Of a stretch of 64,000 nucleotides of DNA, positions 13,061-20,941 are shown piece by piece (positions within the stretch are counted from its first letter, which is position 1; each line of letters starts with the position of its first letter). This DNA is from a virus: positions 17,138 through 81,137 of IMG/VR virus record IMGVR_UViG_3300047546_002559. One strand, 5' to 3'. Both the position numbers and the translations under genes were made by a program. The notes beneath the pieces were generated by a model. The model had not been told where the DNA came from, did not search any database, and saw nothing but the letters and a program-made list of their open reading frames with translations.

Positions 13061-14812
13061 GTGGCGGTTAATAGGGTTGAATCAAGCATAGGTCGTTCCG
13101 GAAACGATGCAATATACGGAACCGGCGTTGACGGAAACGTAACCATTTCTTCTAATACGACGATTACGTCCGACATGTATTACAACAACCTAACGGTTAA
13201 CTCCGGAGTATTTCTAAATACAAACGGCTACAGAGTGTTTGTAAAAAACACATTGGCAAACAATGGATATATAGGAATTGGTTCGGTTAGCAGTGGGACA
13301 GTTGGCGAACCAGCAAGTGCTGTTTCTGACGGAACCTTAAAGGGACATACATCTGGAGCAATTACATATCGAACAGGCGGTCAGGGTGGTGGGGGTACCA
13401 ATCCTGGAATTACTGCTCTTCCGTCGTTCTTGTATAAAGACGTAAACGCAATGTCTGGTGGAATGATGATGGACCCGGTTCTTGGGGTTCTTCCAATGTC
13501 TGGAGGTTCACGTGGCGCATCAGGCAGTGTCGGGGCGTCTGGCGCTAACGTCGCAGGTTCTGCCGGAGCAACAGGCCTTTTAGGCGCAACTGGTTCTCCC
13601 GGGGCAACCGGTTCTCCAGGAGGCGCTGGTTCTGCTGGGGCAACTGGTGCGTATGCTCCGAATGCTACAACAGTTGGTGCTGCTGGGGGAAAGGGTAACC
13701 CCGGCGCAGTTGGTGTTTCTGGCGCTAGCGGAAGTCCTGGAGCAAGCGGAAATAAGGGCGCAAGTGGAAGTCCTGGAGCTACTGGTCTGGGAGGTGCTGG
13801 TGGTGCTGGCGGTATTGGTGGTATGGGTGGTGGTGTTGTATGCATCATTGCCAAGTACATAACGGGTTCAGGAAAATTTGTTTCATTAGGAATGTCTGGG
13901 GCAACTGGTTCTGCTGGCAGTCCTGGGACTACTGGCTTAACGGGGGCAAGTGGAGCTAGTGGAAGCCCTGGTTTAGTTGGGGCTAGCGGGTTAGCGGGTG
14001 GAACGGGGGCTACGGGTACTCCGGCTCCAGGAATAACACACCCAAACCCCGATACATCAGTAGCAAACCCTGATGCTCGCAACTATTCACACCATCATCA
14101 CTACGACAATCACTCAGACCGACATGCCCACTCCGTTAGGGCGCACGTTGATGGAGGTAAAGGGCACCATTACTTGGGTCCCCACCATCATCATGCTGGC
14201 CACTATCATCACCCTCATAACGACGGGCCGCATGGAGGCGCTCACCACTGGGATGGCCATTGGTGGCATGCGTACTTTCAGCTGAGCCACAGTTACCCAT
14301 TCCCCCACTACCATCAAAAACCAAATGGCCATGGCGGCCATAGCCATCCAAGCGGTGATGGGTACCACCACTCTGGGGTATATCACGGTTCGTTTGGTGG
14401 TCACGATGGACACGTTCATGCCCATTTTGGGCTGCCACACCATAGCCATACGCACGCTCATCACCCAACTACAAGCCCCACATGGCACCACCACCACGTC
14501 GCCCCACATACACATACTAACCCGGCAAGCCATTATGCAGGCGGGGCAGGCGGAGCCGGAGGTGCTGGCGGAGCCGGAGGGGCAGGCGGAGCCGGAGGAG
14601 CTGGCGGTCTTGGCGGAGCTGGTGGGGCTGGCGGTACTGGGGCTACTGGGGCTACTGGGAAAAGGGGCGGAGCCGGCGGAGGAGGGTCAATTTTGATTCT
14701 CACCGACTCGATAGATGCTACGATTACATATGACACAAGGGCTGGACTGACGGCTGACGCGGACAACTTTTCCGCATCATCTGGAAGTTCCTATGTCTTA
14801 TTGAACGTTTAG
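13061..14812 (+). CDS. Glycine-rich and histidine-rich fibre protein
   Basis: A protein of 583 residues starting at GTG 13061 with GAGGG ahead. Residues 1-75 share the YYNNLTVN...NGYRVFVKNTL module with the upstream gene. Residues about 150-325 are collagen-related G-A-S/G-A-T/G-S-P repeats broken by VVCIIAKYITGSGKFVSLG, a strand that recurs in Gly-rich adhesins. Residues about 343-493 form an extraordinary His-rich segment with about 49 His in 150 residues, mostly as HH, HHHH and HxH with Tyr, Gly, Pro and Trp. A pure GGA repeat (about 493-535) and a short beta tail ending SSYVLLNV follow. The His-rich part should bind transition metals; known phage fibres use HxH motifs to bind iron. Function beyond a fibre role is unknown. 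Confidence 0.78.
   Translation: MAVNRVESSIGRSGNDAIYGTGVDGNVTISSNTTITSDMYYNNLTVNSGVFLNTNGYRVFVKNTLANNGYIGIGSVSSGTVGEPASAVSDGTLKGHTSGAITYRTGGQGGGGTNPGITALPSFLYKDVNAMSGGMMMDPVLGVLPMSGGSRGASGSVGASGANVAGSAGATGLLGATGSPGATGSPGGAGSAGATGAYAPNATTVGAAGGKGNPGAVGVSGASGSPGASGNKGASGSPGATGLGGAGGAGGIGGMGGGVVCIIAKYITGSGKFVSLGMSGATGSAGSPGTTGLTGASGASGSPGLVGASGLAGGTGATGTPAPGITHPNPDTSVANPDARNYSHHHHYDNHSDRHAHSVRAHVDGGKGHHYLGPHHHHAGHYHHPHNDGPHGGAHHWDGHWWHAYFQLSHSYPFPHYHQKPNGHGGHSHPSGDGYHHSGVYHGSFGGHDGHVHAHFGLPHHSHTHAHHPTTSPTWHHHHVAPHTHTNPASHYAGGAGGAGGAGGAGGAGGAGGAGGLGGAGGAGGTGATGATGKRGGAGGGGSILILTDSIDATITYDTRAGLTADADNFSASSGSSYVLLNV
14087..14540 (+). repeat. Histidine-rich coding segment
   Basis: About a third of the encoded residues are His, arranged as HHHH, HHxH and HxH separated by Gly, Pro, Tyr, Asn and Asp. 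It is in frame with the surrounding fibre gene and uses both CAC and CAT codons, so it is not a simple triplet expansion. Confidence 0.85.
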
Positions 14813-14820
14813 GAGAAAAA

Positions 14821-15054
14821 ATGGACTTAGGTCTGACAAATCAGCAAAAAGAGATGGCTCTTCGTAATTCTAAGTCTGGTATTACAACAGAGATTTACAA
14901 CATCCTCATTCGCCTAGGCATAGACCCTGACACATTTTCATCGGTCGATGAACTCCCAACGCAAACGGATGGGTCTTTTGCTGGTGAGTACAACAGGGTT
15001 AAGGGCCTTATTTCTGCACTAGAGCTTATTGAAAGCAAGTTAAATGAGCTTTAA
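14821..15054 (+). CDS. Small hypothetical protein
   Basis: A protein of 77 residues with a strong ribosome site (AGGAGAAAAA) ahead of the ATG. It is largely helical and begins LGLTNQQKEMALRN; the C-terminal third (VKGLISALELIESKLNEL) is amphipathic and could form a coiled coil. No motif I recognise. It sits between the His-rich fibre gene and a second unknown protein whose start overlaps its stop (TAATG). A fibre-assembly helper is a guess from position only. Confidence 0.6.
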   Translation: MDLGLTNQQKEMALRNSKSGITTEIYNILIRLGIDPDTFSSVDELPTQTDGSFAGEYNRVKGLISALELIESKLNEL

Positions 15055-15473
15055 TGAAACGTTTTGTATATGTTCCCCCATCATTAGCGAATGATGAGCT
15101 AGCGCTAAAAGAAGCAGAAAAACTAGCAAAAGATGCGCAGCTGTCATTAAGAATAGGCTCTATTGGTGACGGAATAAATAAATATTCTATTAGCATCATT
15201 GCCATTCCAGAATTTTCTGCTACAAACCACGATGAAGTAGTCAAGTCTAATTTCATTTTTTCTGCGGATATAACTAATGAATTTGTCAGCATGGACAAAA
15301 GCATCCAAATGGAGACAATTTCTCCCACCGGACTTAAACAAAGTTTTTATCCAACAGTACTAGAAAGACATGTGGCTAAATTCAGGGTACGTTTTGCTGA
15401 GACTGGAAAATATGAATTTTCGGTATGCGATAAAGATACAAAGTTTTTAGTATCTTCTTTCGAGGTCATATGA
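15054..15473 (+). CDS. Hypothetical protein, possible Ig-like beta domain
   Basis: A protein of 139 residues coupled to the gene before by TAATG and to the oxygenase after by ATGA. The N-terminal 55 residues are charged and helical (ANDELALKEAEKLAKDAQ). The rest alternates hydrophobic and polar residues and ends KFRVRFAETGKYEFSVCDKDTKFLVSSFEV, which reads as the last strands of an immunoglobulin-like sandwich. No enzyme motif is seen. Its tight coupling to the prolyl-hydroxylase-like gene suggests a related role in fibre modification or assembly, but this is inference. Confidence 0.55.
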   Translation: MKRFVYVPPSLANDELALKEAEKLAKDAQLSLRIGSIGDGINKYSISIIAIPEFSATNHDEVVKSNFIFSADITNEFVSMDKSIQMETISPTGLKQSFYPTVLERHVAKFRVRFAETGKYEFSVCDKDTKFLVSSFEVI

Positions 15474-16051
15474 AGATTGAAAAACCAGCAACATGCATCA
15501 CTGTTTATAGAGACGTTTTTGAACCAGACATGGCTCAAGCCTTTGTAGATATGCTCAATTCCGAAATAGAAAATGAATGGTCAGAGATGGGGTGGAACTC
15601 ATCTGGAGTAGGCCAGGGTGTAGTTACTCAATACCGCACTTCCTTATCGTGTTCTTTGGTGCCGCTTATGAAGCCCTACCCAGAGACCGACCTATCTAGA
15701 TTTTTTAAACGCACTATTGGCGACCAGGTTGCTGATGTTGCAGAAGATTATAGGAAAGAGTACCTGATAGGAAGTGCCGTATTTGAGCCATACCAGGTTT
15801 TAAAGTATCTTCCAGAGTCTGAATACCATAGTCATTATGACCATTTTAGAGATAATGCAAGAGTATTTAGCATGGTTGCCAACCTGGTTTCACCAGAATC
15901 CGGCGGAAGCTTGGAATTTCCTCTATTCGACGTAGAAGTTGAATGTGAAGCTGGTTCTGTAGTTATGTTTCCCAGCAATTTCCCATATCTACATACAGCG
16001 CATCCTGTGGTATCCGGAACTAAATATTCATTGGTGACGTGGTTTAGATGA
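15470..16051 (+). CDS. Prolyl 4-hydroxylase-like 2OG-Fe(II) oxygenase
   Basis: A protein of 193 residues with the full signature of the prolyl-4-hydroxylase-like 2-oxoglutarate/Fe(II) family. The facial triad is H122 and D124 (YHSHYDHF) and H175 in YLHTAHPV; K185 in SGTKYSLVTWFR occupies the 2-oxoglutarate-binding position. GGSLEFP at 145-151 is the conserved GGxLxF/LP strand. Such enzymes hydroxylate proline or other residues in proteins. The gene lies in the same operon as three collagen-like fibre proteins, so hydroxylation of fibre proline is an attractive hypothesis. Against it, phage 2OG oxygenases act on varied substrates and fibre triplets mostly have Pro in the X position rather than Y. 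The fold call is firm, the substrate is inference. Confidence 0.87.
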   Translation: MKIEKPATCITVYRDVFEPDMAQAFVDMLNSEIENEWSEMGWNSSGVGQGVVTQYRTSLSCSLVPLMKPYPETDLSRFFKRTIGDQVADVAEDYRKEYLIGSAVFEPYQVLKYLPESEYHSHYDHFRDNARVFSMVANLVSPESGGSLEFPLFDVEVECEAGSVVMFPSNFPYLHTAHPVVSGTKYSLVTWFR

Positions 16052-16308
16052 GCATATTTAGTTATTTTTCCGCCCGATTTTGGCCTTCTGGGAATATTAG
16101 AAACAAGAGACCATGGGACGGGAACTCGCTTAATGAAAAAGACCTTCAAGATTTAGCTGACGTCGATTATGACGAAATGGAGTGGGTTGCTAGAAAATAT
16201 GACCTTACTCAGCATGCGGTGATTGACTCGGAAGGTGATAAGTTCAGGTGCATTTTTATGGCTACACCAATGCCATCATTCAATCAGGAAGAAGAAGACG
16301 ATGATTAG
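16048..16308 (+). CDS. Small hypothetical protein
   Basis: A protein of 86 residues coupled by ATGA to the oxygenase gene. It begins MSIFSYFSARFWPSGN and has an acidic, DE-rich C-terminus (FNQEEEDDD). The central part (LNEKDLQDLADVDYDEMEWVARKY) is amphipathic. No motif recognised. Position among modification genes is the only functional clue. Confidence 0.55.
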   Translation: MSIFSYFSARFWPSGNIRNKRPWDGNSLNEKDLQDLADVDYDEMEWVARKYDLTQHAVIDSEGDKFRCIFMATPMPSFNQEEEDDD

Positions 16309-16537
16309 CTATTCGCTAGAAGACCATATGCAGTATGTCGAAGCAAGGCTTATTCGCATATGCGGACTGGCCGGTGTATCAGACATGACTGTTACGGAAG
16401 ATAATTACAAAGCCGTTAAAAAGGGGCTAAAAGATAATCTAAACAAAGCAGAATATAATCGCTCGTACGGCGAATTGCGGCATCTGTATTTTGCCAAGTT
16501 CTTAGCACCACAAATCGAGGCGGCCGACAATGCCTAA
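16301..16537 (+). CDS. Small hypothetical protein
   Basis: A protein of 78 residues. The frame is open further upstream but ATG 16301 is chosen because it overlaps the previous stop and gives a sensible protein start (MISYSLEDHMQYVEARLIRI). It is predicted mainly helical, with a basic centre (AVKKGLKDNLNKAEYNRSYGELRHLY). It overlaps the next gene by eight bases. No family recognised. Confidence 0.55.
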   Translation: MISYSLEDHMQYVEARLIRICGLAGVSDMTVTEDNYKAVKKGLKDNLNKAEYNRSYGELRHLYFAKFLAPQIEAADNA

Positions 16538-17237
16538 TTTCACAATCGAAGAAATGTCTCGCATTGCACGCTCAATGCACAGCCGTCCAAGTGAAGACCT
16601 ACAGCCAGTTCTTACTGATGAACAGTTAAAAGAACTATATATAAAAATGCGTCAGGTTTATGATGCATCCGGAATCCCGCTAGAGCGCGTCATTTTTGTT
16701 GACGAGTTTCATTCTTTTATTCTCGGCTCCGACGAAAATGCAGAATTTAGAAGCATTGTTGCGGCTGCCGTTGACATCGTAGAGGCGCTCGTGCGAATGC
16801 GTAGACCGCAAAAAATGTTATTTGTTGGAGCGCTAGAGGGGCTTACAAGAACTGCACCATATGTCGAAGAGGTATCTGTCCTGAATACTGTGATTACGCA
16901 AAGCGTCGTTAAGTATTGTGATGTATCAAAGTTTGAAAATGTAACAACTGTTAACTATTCAGAAATAGATTCATTATTTGGAACGCAGGACATGGCGGTC
17001 GTCTATTGCCAGTCGCTTGGGTTCAATGAACACCTGCTGGACTCTGTGATAGGGTCACTAAAAGAAGACGGTGTACTTGCTGTTTCAAATTCATCAGATT
17101 TAGGAAATTTGTATGAAAATGGTGATGAAACTGGAGCATATTTAGTCCATCAGCAAATACTTAATTCAGGATTATTCACTTCTTTCCATATTCCAACACA
17201 GGTAGCGTTCACAATTTATGTCAGACACGGTAACTAA
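16530..17237 (+). CDS. Hypothetical protein, possible degenerate methyltransferase-like fold
   Basis: A protein of 235 residues with GGCGGCCGAC-type spacing from the previous gene and an ATG ribosome site in GAGGCGG. The N-terminal 70 residues are helical. The rest has a Rossmann-like rhythm: MLFVGALEGLTRTAPYVEE (strand, loop, helix), AVVYCQSLGFNEHLLDSVIGSLKEDGVLAVSNSSD (the usual methyltransferase strand-4/helix/strand-5 order). The SAM-binding glycine loop is weak (F-V-G-A-L-E-G), so activity is doubtful. It overlaps the halogenase gene by 20 bases. I would not assign a reaction. Confidence 0.5.
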   Translation: MPNFTIEEMSRIARSMHSRPSEDLQPVLTDEQLKELYIKMRQVYDASGIPLERVIFVDEFHSFILGSDENAEFRSIVAAAVDIVEALVRMRRPQKMLFVGALEGLTRTAPYVEEVSVLNTVITQSVVKYCDVSKFENVTTVNYSEIDSLFGTQDMAVVYCQSLGFNEHLLDSVIGSLKEDGVLAVSNSSDLGNLYENGDETGAYLVHQQILNSGLFTSFHIPTQVAFTIYVRHGN

Positions 17238-18768
17238 ACAGGACCTAATTAACCTTAGAACTGGTGCACAAAGTGAAAAACCTGAATCGATAGCGATAGT
17301 CGGTTCCGGAACTGCTGGATTGATTGCGGCTCTTTTACTTAGGAGAGCTTTTCCGCTGTCTGACATAACAGTAATTTCTTCATCCAAGATAGGAATTATT
17401 GGCGTCGGTGAAGGTTCTACCGAGCATTGGCGCCAATTTATGGACATATGTGATATCCCTCTAGAAGAAATGATTGTTGCAACAGCAGCAACACATAAAT
17501 ACGGTATCCGCTATGAAAATTGGCATAACAAAAATTCCGATTATTTTCATAGCGTCGGCGCAATAGATGAAGTATTTGCGTTTGGACTCTATGGCGTGTA
17601 CATGGGTCTTATTGAACAAGAAAGACTATTTACGCCGAATACGTCAAGCGTCGGAATAATAAAAGATAAAATACCAAGAAACGGTCTGCACAAAAGTACC
17701 AATCAATTTCATTTTGATACCTTCAAATTAAATGAATACTTCACTTCTTTAGCATTTAAGAGGAGTATTAAGTTTATTGACGCAGAGGTCAGTCAGGTCA
17801 TCATAGATGCAGAAACTGGAAATATATCTTCTGTAAAAACTGATGCAGGTGATGAGGTATCTGCGTATTTTTGGTTTGATGCGTCTGGGTTTTCTCGTGT
17901 TTTAATGAACGAGGTTGGCAATACGGAGTGGGAATCTTTCAATAAGTACCTGCTCAGCAATACGGCTATTCCTTTCCCTACCGAAAGCGACCCAAATGGG
18001 AGAATCCGGCCATACACAAGAGCACGCGCTGCTTCGTCTGGGTGGATGTGGGAAATCCCTACGCAGGAACGTCGCGGTAACGGCTATGTCTTTTCTTCTG
18101 ATTTTCTTTCGCCTGAGCAGGCGGTAGAAGAAGCAGAAAAGATGAGCGGATACAAGATAGACAATCCACGTGTTATCTCGTTTGATGCTGGGTATCTAAA
18201 AACCCCATGGGTAAAAAACTGCATGGCTATTGGTCTTGCCTCTTCTTTCGTTGAGCCGCTAGAGGCAACTAGCATTGGCTCCACTATTCAGCAGGTTAGG
18301 CAGGCGATACCATACATAGCCTCGTATGTACCAGGAAATCAGGCATCACAGAAACACTTCAACAAGGGTTTCGGCAAAATAATGCGAAATATATTGACAA
18401 TGATTCGTCTTCACTACTACACAGATAGGGCGGATACGCCATTTTGGCAGGCCATGTCGAATATGCCAATTAATGATGAACTTCAAGAGCTCATCGAACT
18501 TTGGTCAGAACGTCCACCATCAAGATATGACCTTGACAGCAATTCTGGTGAAATGTTTTTGGCCCCACACCTGGCCCATGTTGCCCAGGGCCAGGGAGTG
18601 ATAAGTAAGGATGCCTGCACAAGGGCTATGAATATGATGGTCTTAAGAGACCAAATATTCTATGAAATCGATACCATGAGACAGAATAGGCATAATCATG
18701 AACTCGTCGACCACGGCCAGTCATTGAGGGAATTGTTGTCAACAGATGAAGAATGGTTGTACAAGTGA
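17218..18768 (+). CDS. Flavin-dependent (tryptophan-type) halogenase
   Basis: A protein of 516 residues, the usual length for the family. The FAD-binding motif is IVGSGTAG (27-34), followed by GVGEGSTEH (62-70), the family's GxGEAT-like element. The catalytic lysine matching Lys79 of PrnA is K94 in THKYGIRYENW. The diagnostic W-x-W-x-I-P motif is GWMWEIP with W276, W278, I280 and P281. EPLEATSIG (346-354) supplies the catalytic-site glutamate (E349), with Ala where many members have Ser. FDASGFSR (220-227) is the second FAD block. The enzyme should use FADH2, O2 and halide to halogenate an aromatic or other electron-rich substrate, with reduced flavin supplied by the host. Its place in a fibre operon is unusual; the substrate is unknown. 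Confidence 0.92.
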   Translation: MSDTVTKQDLINLRTGAQSEKPESIAIVGSGTAGLIAALLLRRAFPLSDITVISSSKIGIIGVGEGSTEHWRQFMDICDIPLEEMIVATAATHKYGIRYENWHNKNSDYFHSVGAIDEVFAFGLYGVYMGLIEQERLFTPNTSSVGIIKDKIPRNGLHKSTNQFHFDTFKLNEYFTSLAFKRSIKFIDAEVSQVIIDAETGNISSVKTDAGDEVSAYFWFDASGFSRVLMNEVGNTEWESFNKYLLSNTAIPFPTESDPNGRIRPYTRARAASSGWMWEIPTQERRGNGYVFSSDFLSPEQAVEEAEKMSGYKIDNPRVISFDAGYLKTPWVKNCMAIGLASSFVEPLEATSIGSTIQQVRQAIPYIASYVPGNQASQKHFNKGFGKIMRNILTMIRLHYYTDRADTPFWQAMSNMPINDELQELIELWSERPPSRYDLDSNSGEMFLAPHLAHVAQGQGVISKDACTRAMNMMVLRDQIFYEIDTMRQNRHNHELVDHGQSLRELLSTDEEWLYK

Positions 18769-19550
18769 GTTATAAGCTTCCCCCTGTAAAGCCTGGGCAA
18801 ATACGATTTACACCCATGGATAACAGATTGATGGAATTTCCGCCGTTTGTTAATAATGTGAGTACACAACCAAACTGGTTCAAGCGAATTGGAAAACAGC
18901 AGGGTTCTGTTCGTAGGTGTGCCGGGACAATTGACTATCTTGCTGCAGGCATAACACTTCCGCTTTGGACAAACTACAGGTTTAGGCCAGACTCTCATGG
19001 GGCGTGGGAGACAGGAGGGGACGACTTCAGCCCACAGGCGGGAATTAATAATGTTCAGGGTTTTGCGTACGAGTCAACAGGCTCCTGTCCGGTTACTAAT
19101 ATTAGACAAATAGAAACTGGCCAGTACCCAAAATTGGTAAATCCGTGGAGATTTGAAACTGCCCCGGGTTGGTCGACCCTTCTTCTTCCACTGCACTGGG
19201 AGCCAAATGAAAATTACTCTGTCATACCAGCAATAATTAATACGGATTATTACCATTTGGCAAATATTGTTTTAAATATTACTGGTAATTCAGCGTTCGG
19301 AATTAAGGTTGGAACGCCAATAGCTCAGCTAGTGCCATTTAAGAGAGACTCTGATTTTTCTGAAATTATTTTTAATGACGAGTCGTACTTTAAGTATGTT
19401 GCTACCACCGGGTTTGGGATGGGCCATATTGCCCCCCACGATGGAACCGCTGGCCCATATAGGCGCGAGCGTGTGAATATTGATAAAATATTAGGTGAAT
19501 GCCCTGCTGGCGAAAGAAAAAACCGATGGAAAATACTCAAAAAAAAATAA
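18765..19550 (+). CDS. Hypothetical protein, dUTPase-like beta-barrel pattern
   Basis: A protein of 261 residues if started at GTG 18765, which overlaps the halogenase stop (GTGA); the frame is also open from ATG 18753. The N-terminus is Pro/Trp-rich (KLPPVKPGQIRF, STQPNWFKRIGKQQGSVRRC). The centre has GWSTLLLPLHWEPN, then IPAIINTDYYHLANIVLNI and GIKVGTPIAQLVPFKR. This order of a hydrophobic strand, D-x-Y, N-I-V-L-N-I and G-x-x-I-A-Q-L-V-P-F resembles the jelly-roll of dUTPase/dCTP-deaminase-like proteins, though catalytic residues of those enzymes are not evident. Immediate coupling to the halogenase suggests a functional link, possibly as substrate or accessory protein. Assignment is tentative. 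Confidence 0.6.
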   Translation: MSYKLPPVKPGQIRFTPMDNRLMEFPPFVNNVSTQPNWFKRIGKQQGSVRRCAGTIDYLAAGITLPLWTNYRFRPDSHGAWETGGDDFSPQAGINNVQGFAYESTGSCPVTNIRQIETGQYPKLVNPWRFETAPGWSTLLLPLHWEPNENYSVIPAIINTDYYHLANIVLNITGNSAFGIKVGTPIAQLVPFKRDSDFSEIIFNDESYFKYVATTGFGMGHIAPHDGTAGPYRRERVNIDKILGECPAGERKNRWKILKKK

Positions 19551-19624
19551 CAGAGTACAGCGATATTAAAAAAAATTCAAAAAAGAACGTCACGGGAAGC
19601 AAAAATAAAGGCGGTCTTCGATGA
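19526..19624 (+). CDS. Possible 32-residue lysine-rich small ORF
   Basis: ATG 19526 opens a 32-residue frame (N-terminus MENTQKKITEYSD, then Lys/Asn-rich, ending GGLR) that overlaps the end of the previous gene by 25 bases. Its TGA stop overlaps the next ATG as ATGA, the same coupling used between other genes of this operon. That would explain the apparent gap of 70 bases before the assembly gene. The sequence is A-rich and the coding signal cannot be judged at this length, so it may not be a real gene. Confidence 0.35.
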   Translation: MENTQKKITEYSDIKKNSKKNVTGSKNKGGLR

Positions 19625-19992
19625 GAATTCAGATATATGGCTGGCCGCTTGCGCCATTTGATAAGCCAGCTACAACGCAGGAAGAACTAATGTCAGCCCT
19701 CCGACAGATGAGGGATGTTCTTTTAAAGGAAAGCGACTGGACACAGTCTTCGGATTCCCCCCTTTCGGAAGAGATACGTAACGACTGGAGGATATGGAGG
19801 CAAAGCGTCCGTGATATTACGGATACTGTTGAAAATCCGTTGCCATATGTTGTTGACCTTGGTGAGTTGCCAGGGCAGGGTGTTCCCAGCAGCTGGTCTA
19901 ATTGGGATGTAGATGTTCTCGAGTCGACATGGACCACTACTACGGCGGAGCAAAAAGCCGCAAAACTGGAGGATTCAAATGGCGAGAACTAA
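19621..19992 (+). CDS. Tail fibre assembly / tail chaperone-like protein
   Basis: A protein of 123 residues. The segment LMSALRQMRDVLLKESDWTQSSDSPLSEEIRNDWRIWRQSVRDI (about 23-66) matches the widespread phage tail-fibre assembly pattern R-x-x-R-x-x-L-L-x-x-S-D-W-T-Q followed by D-S-P-L and W-x-x-Y/W-R-Q-x-L/V-R-D. Proteins with this pattern (XkdW-like and DUF4376-like) are usually encoded beside fibre genes and act as fibre or tail assembly chaperones. The next gene, a tail-collar fibre, starts 14 bases before its stop, which fits a dedicated chaperone-fibre pair. Confidence 0.7.
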   Translation: MRIQIYGWPLAPFDKPATTQEELMSALRQMRDVLLKESDWTQSSDSPLSEEIRNDWRIWRQSVRDITDTVENPLPYVVDLGELPGQGVPSSWSNWDVDVLESTWTTTTAEQKAAKLEDSNGEN

Positions 19993-20932
19993 ATTTTCAG
20001 TCAAAGATGGCATATCTGTATCGACAGATTCGGTTCCAGCTGGATTTGAGCTTATCCCGCCAGGCATAATGATGGCTTATGCTGGGTCAAGCGCCCCAGA
20101 CGGCTGGCTTCTATGTGACGGAACTGCATACTCAAGAACAACTTATGCAAATCTATTTGCCGCAATATCGACTACATTCGGCAGCGGTGACGGGAGTACT
20201 ACGTTCAATCTTCCCAACACAAAGGGGAGAACACTTGTTGGGGCCGGAACTGGGGATGGCGGTGGCTCATCTGCCTCCTCTGGCGTTATATCTGGTGGTT
20301 CAGCTTTAACGGCCAGGCCCCTTGGTTCATGGTATGGCAGAGAGTCTGTCACCTTAATAGCCAACAATCTTCCGGCTCATACACACGGACTAAATAGTCA
20401 TACTCACGGAGCAAGTCATGACCATACGGGCTCAAGTGGTGGCCCATCTGGTGGAAGCGACACAGCATCAGCCGGCATTGGTTCGCCTAGCCCCAGCGGA
20501 ACGCAGTCAACATCAATAAACCATAACCATAGTGTTGATTTATATCATTACGCGGCCGGCAACCATGAACATAGGTTATATTACGTAACGGATGGACAGT
20601 CGGGGACTAACAAAGCGAGAGTTTCAGCTTCAGGAACAACATTGTCAAACAGTGGCATAACAACATTTGAAGCCAGCCATACCCATACTTTTACAAATGG
20701 CACTTCAGGCGACTCAAACCCATACCATAATCATGACATGTATGACCATCGGCATAGTTCAGACCACTATCATGGACTCGGAGCCCATACTCATACAGTA
20801 ACAGTAAATTCAAAAGCACTTACAACAGATGGCCCTAGCACGTCAAATACAACGGATGGTGGGTACTCGGCTAGCTCTGCTGTTGAAAATATGCAACCAA
20901 TGCTCGCAGTAAATTACATCATCAAGTACTAA
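19979..20932 (+). CDS. Tail-collar domain fibre protein
   Basis: A protein of 317 residues. I use ATG 19979, preceded by ACTGGAGGATTCAA, rather than the longer open frame. Residues about 25-90 form a clear phage tail-collar domain: IPPGIMMAYAGSSAPDGWLLCDGTAYSRTTYANLF, then FGSGDGSTTFNLPNTKGR. The C-terminal two thirds are rich in HTH, HNH, HYH and HxH units (for example TTFEASHTHTFTNG and YHNHDMYDHRHSSDHYHGLG), which resemble the metal-binding His motifs of fibre tips such as T4 gp37/gp12. The end, MQPMLAVNYIIKY, is the usual collar-fibre terminus. It should form the distal tip of a trimeric fibre. Its start overlaps the preceding chaperone-like gene. Confidence 0.85.
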   Translation: MARTKFSVKDGISVSTDSVPAGFELIPPGIMMAYAGSSAPDGWLLCDGTAYSRTTYANLFAAISTTFGSGDGSTTFNLPNTKGRTLVGAGTGDGGGSSASSGVISGGSALTARPLGSWYGRESVTLIANNLPAHTHGLNSHTHGASHDHTGSSGGPSGGSDTASAGIGSPSPSGTQSTSINHNHSVDLYHYAAGNHEHRLYYVTDGQSGTNKARVSASGTTLSNSGITTFEASHTHTFTNGTSGDSNPYHNHDMYDHRHSSDHYHGLGAHTHTVTVNSKALTTDGPSTSNTTDGGYSASSAVENMQPMLAVNYIIKY

Positions 20933-20941
20933 GATAGGCCG

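Noticed and set aside
13381-14082. 233-codon minus-strand open frame rich in Pro and Ala
   Set aside because: It is the mirror of the Gly/Ala-rich fibre repeats on the plus strand; composition follows from the repeat and there is no start signal.
16530-17237. Confident methyltransferase call
   Set aside because: The SAM glycine loop is not convincing, so only a fold-level suggestion is given.
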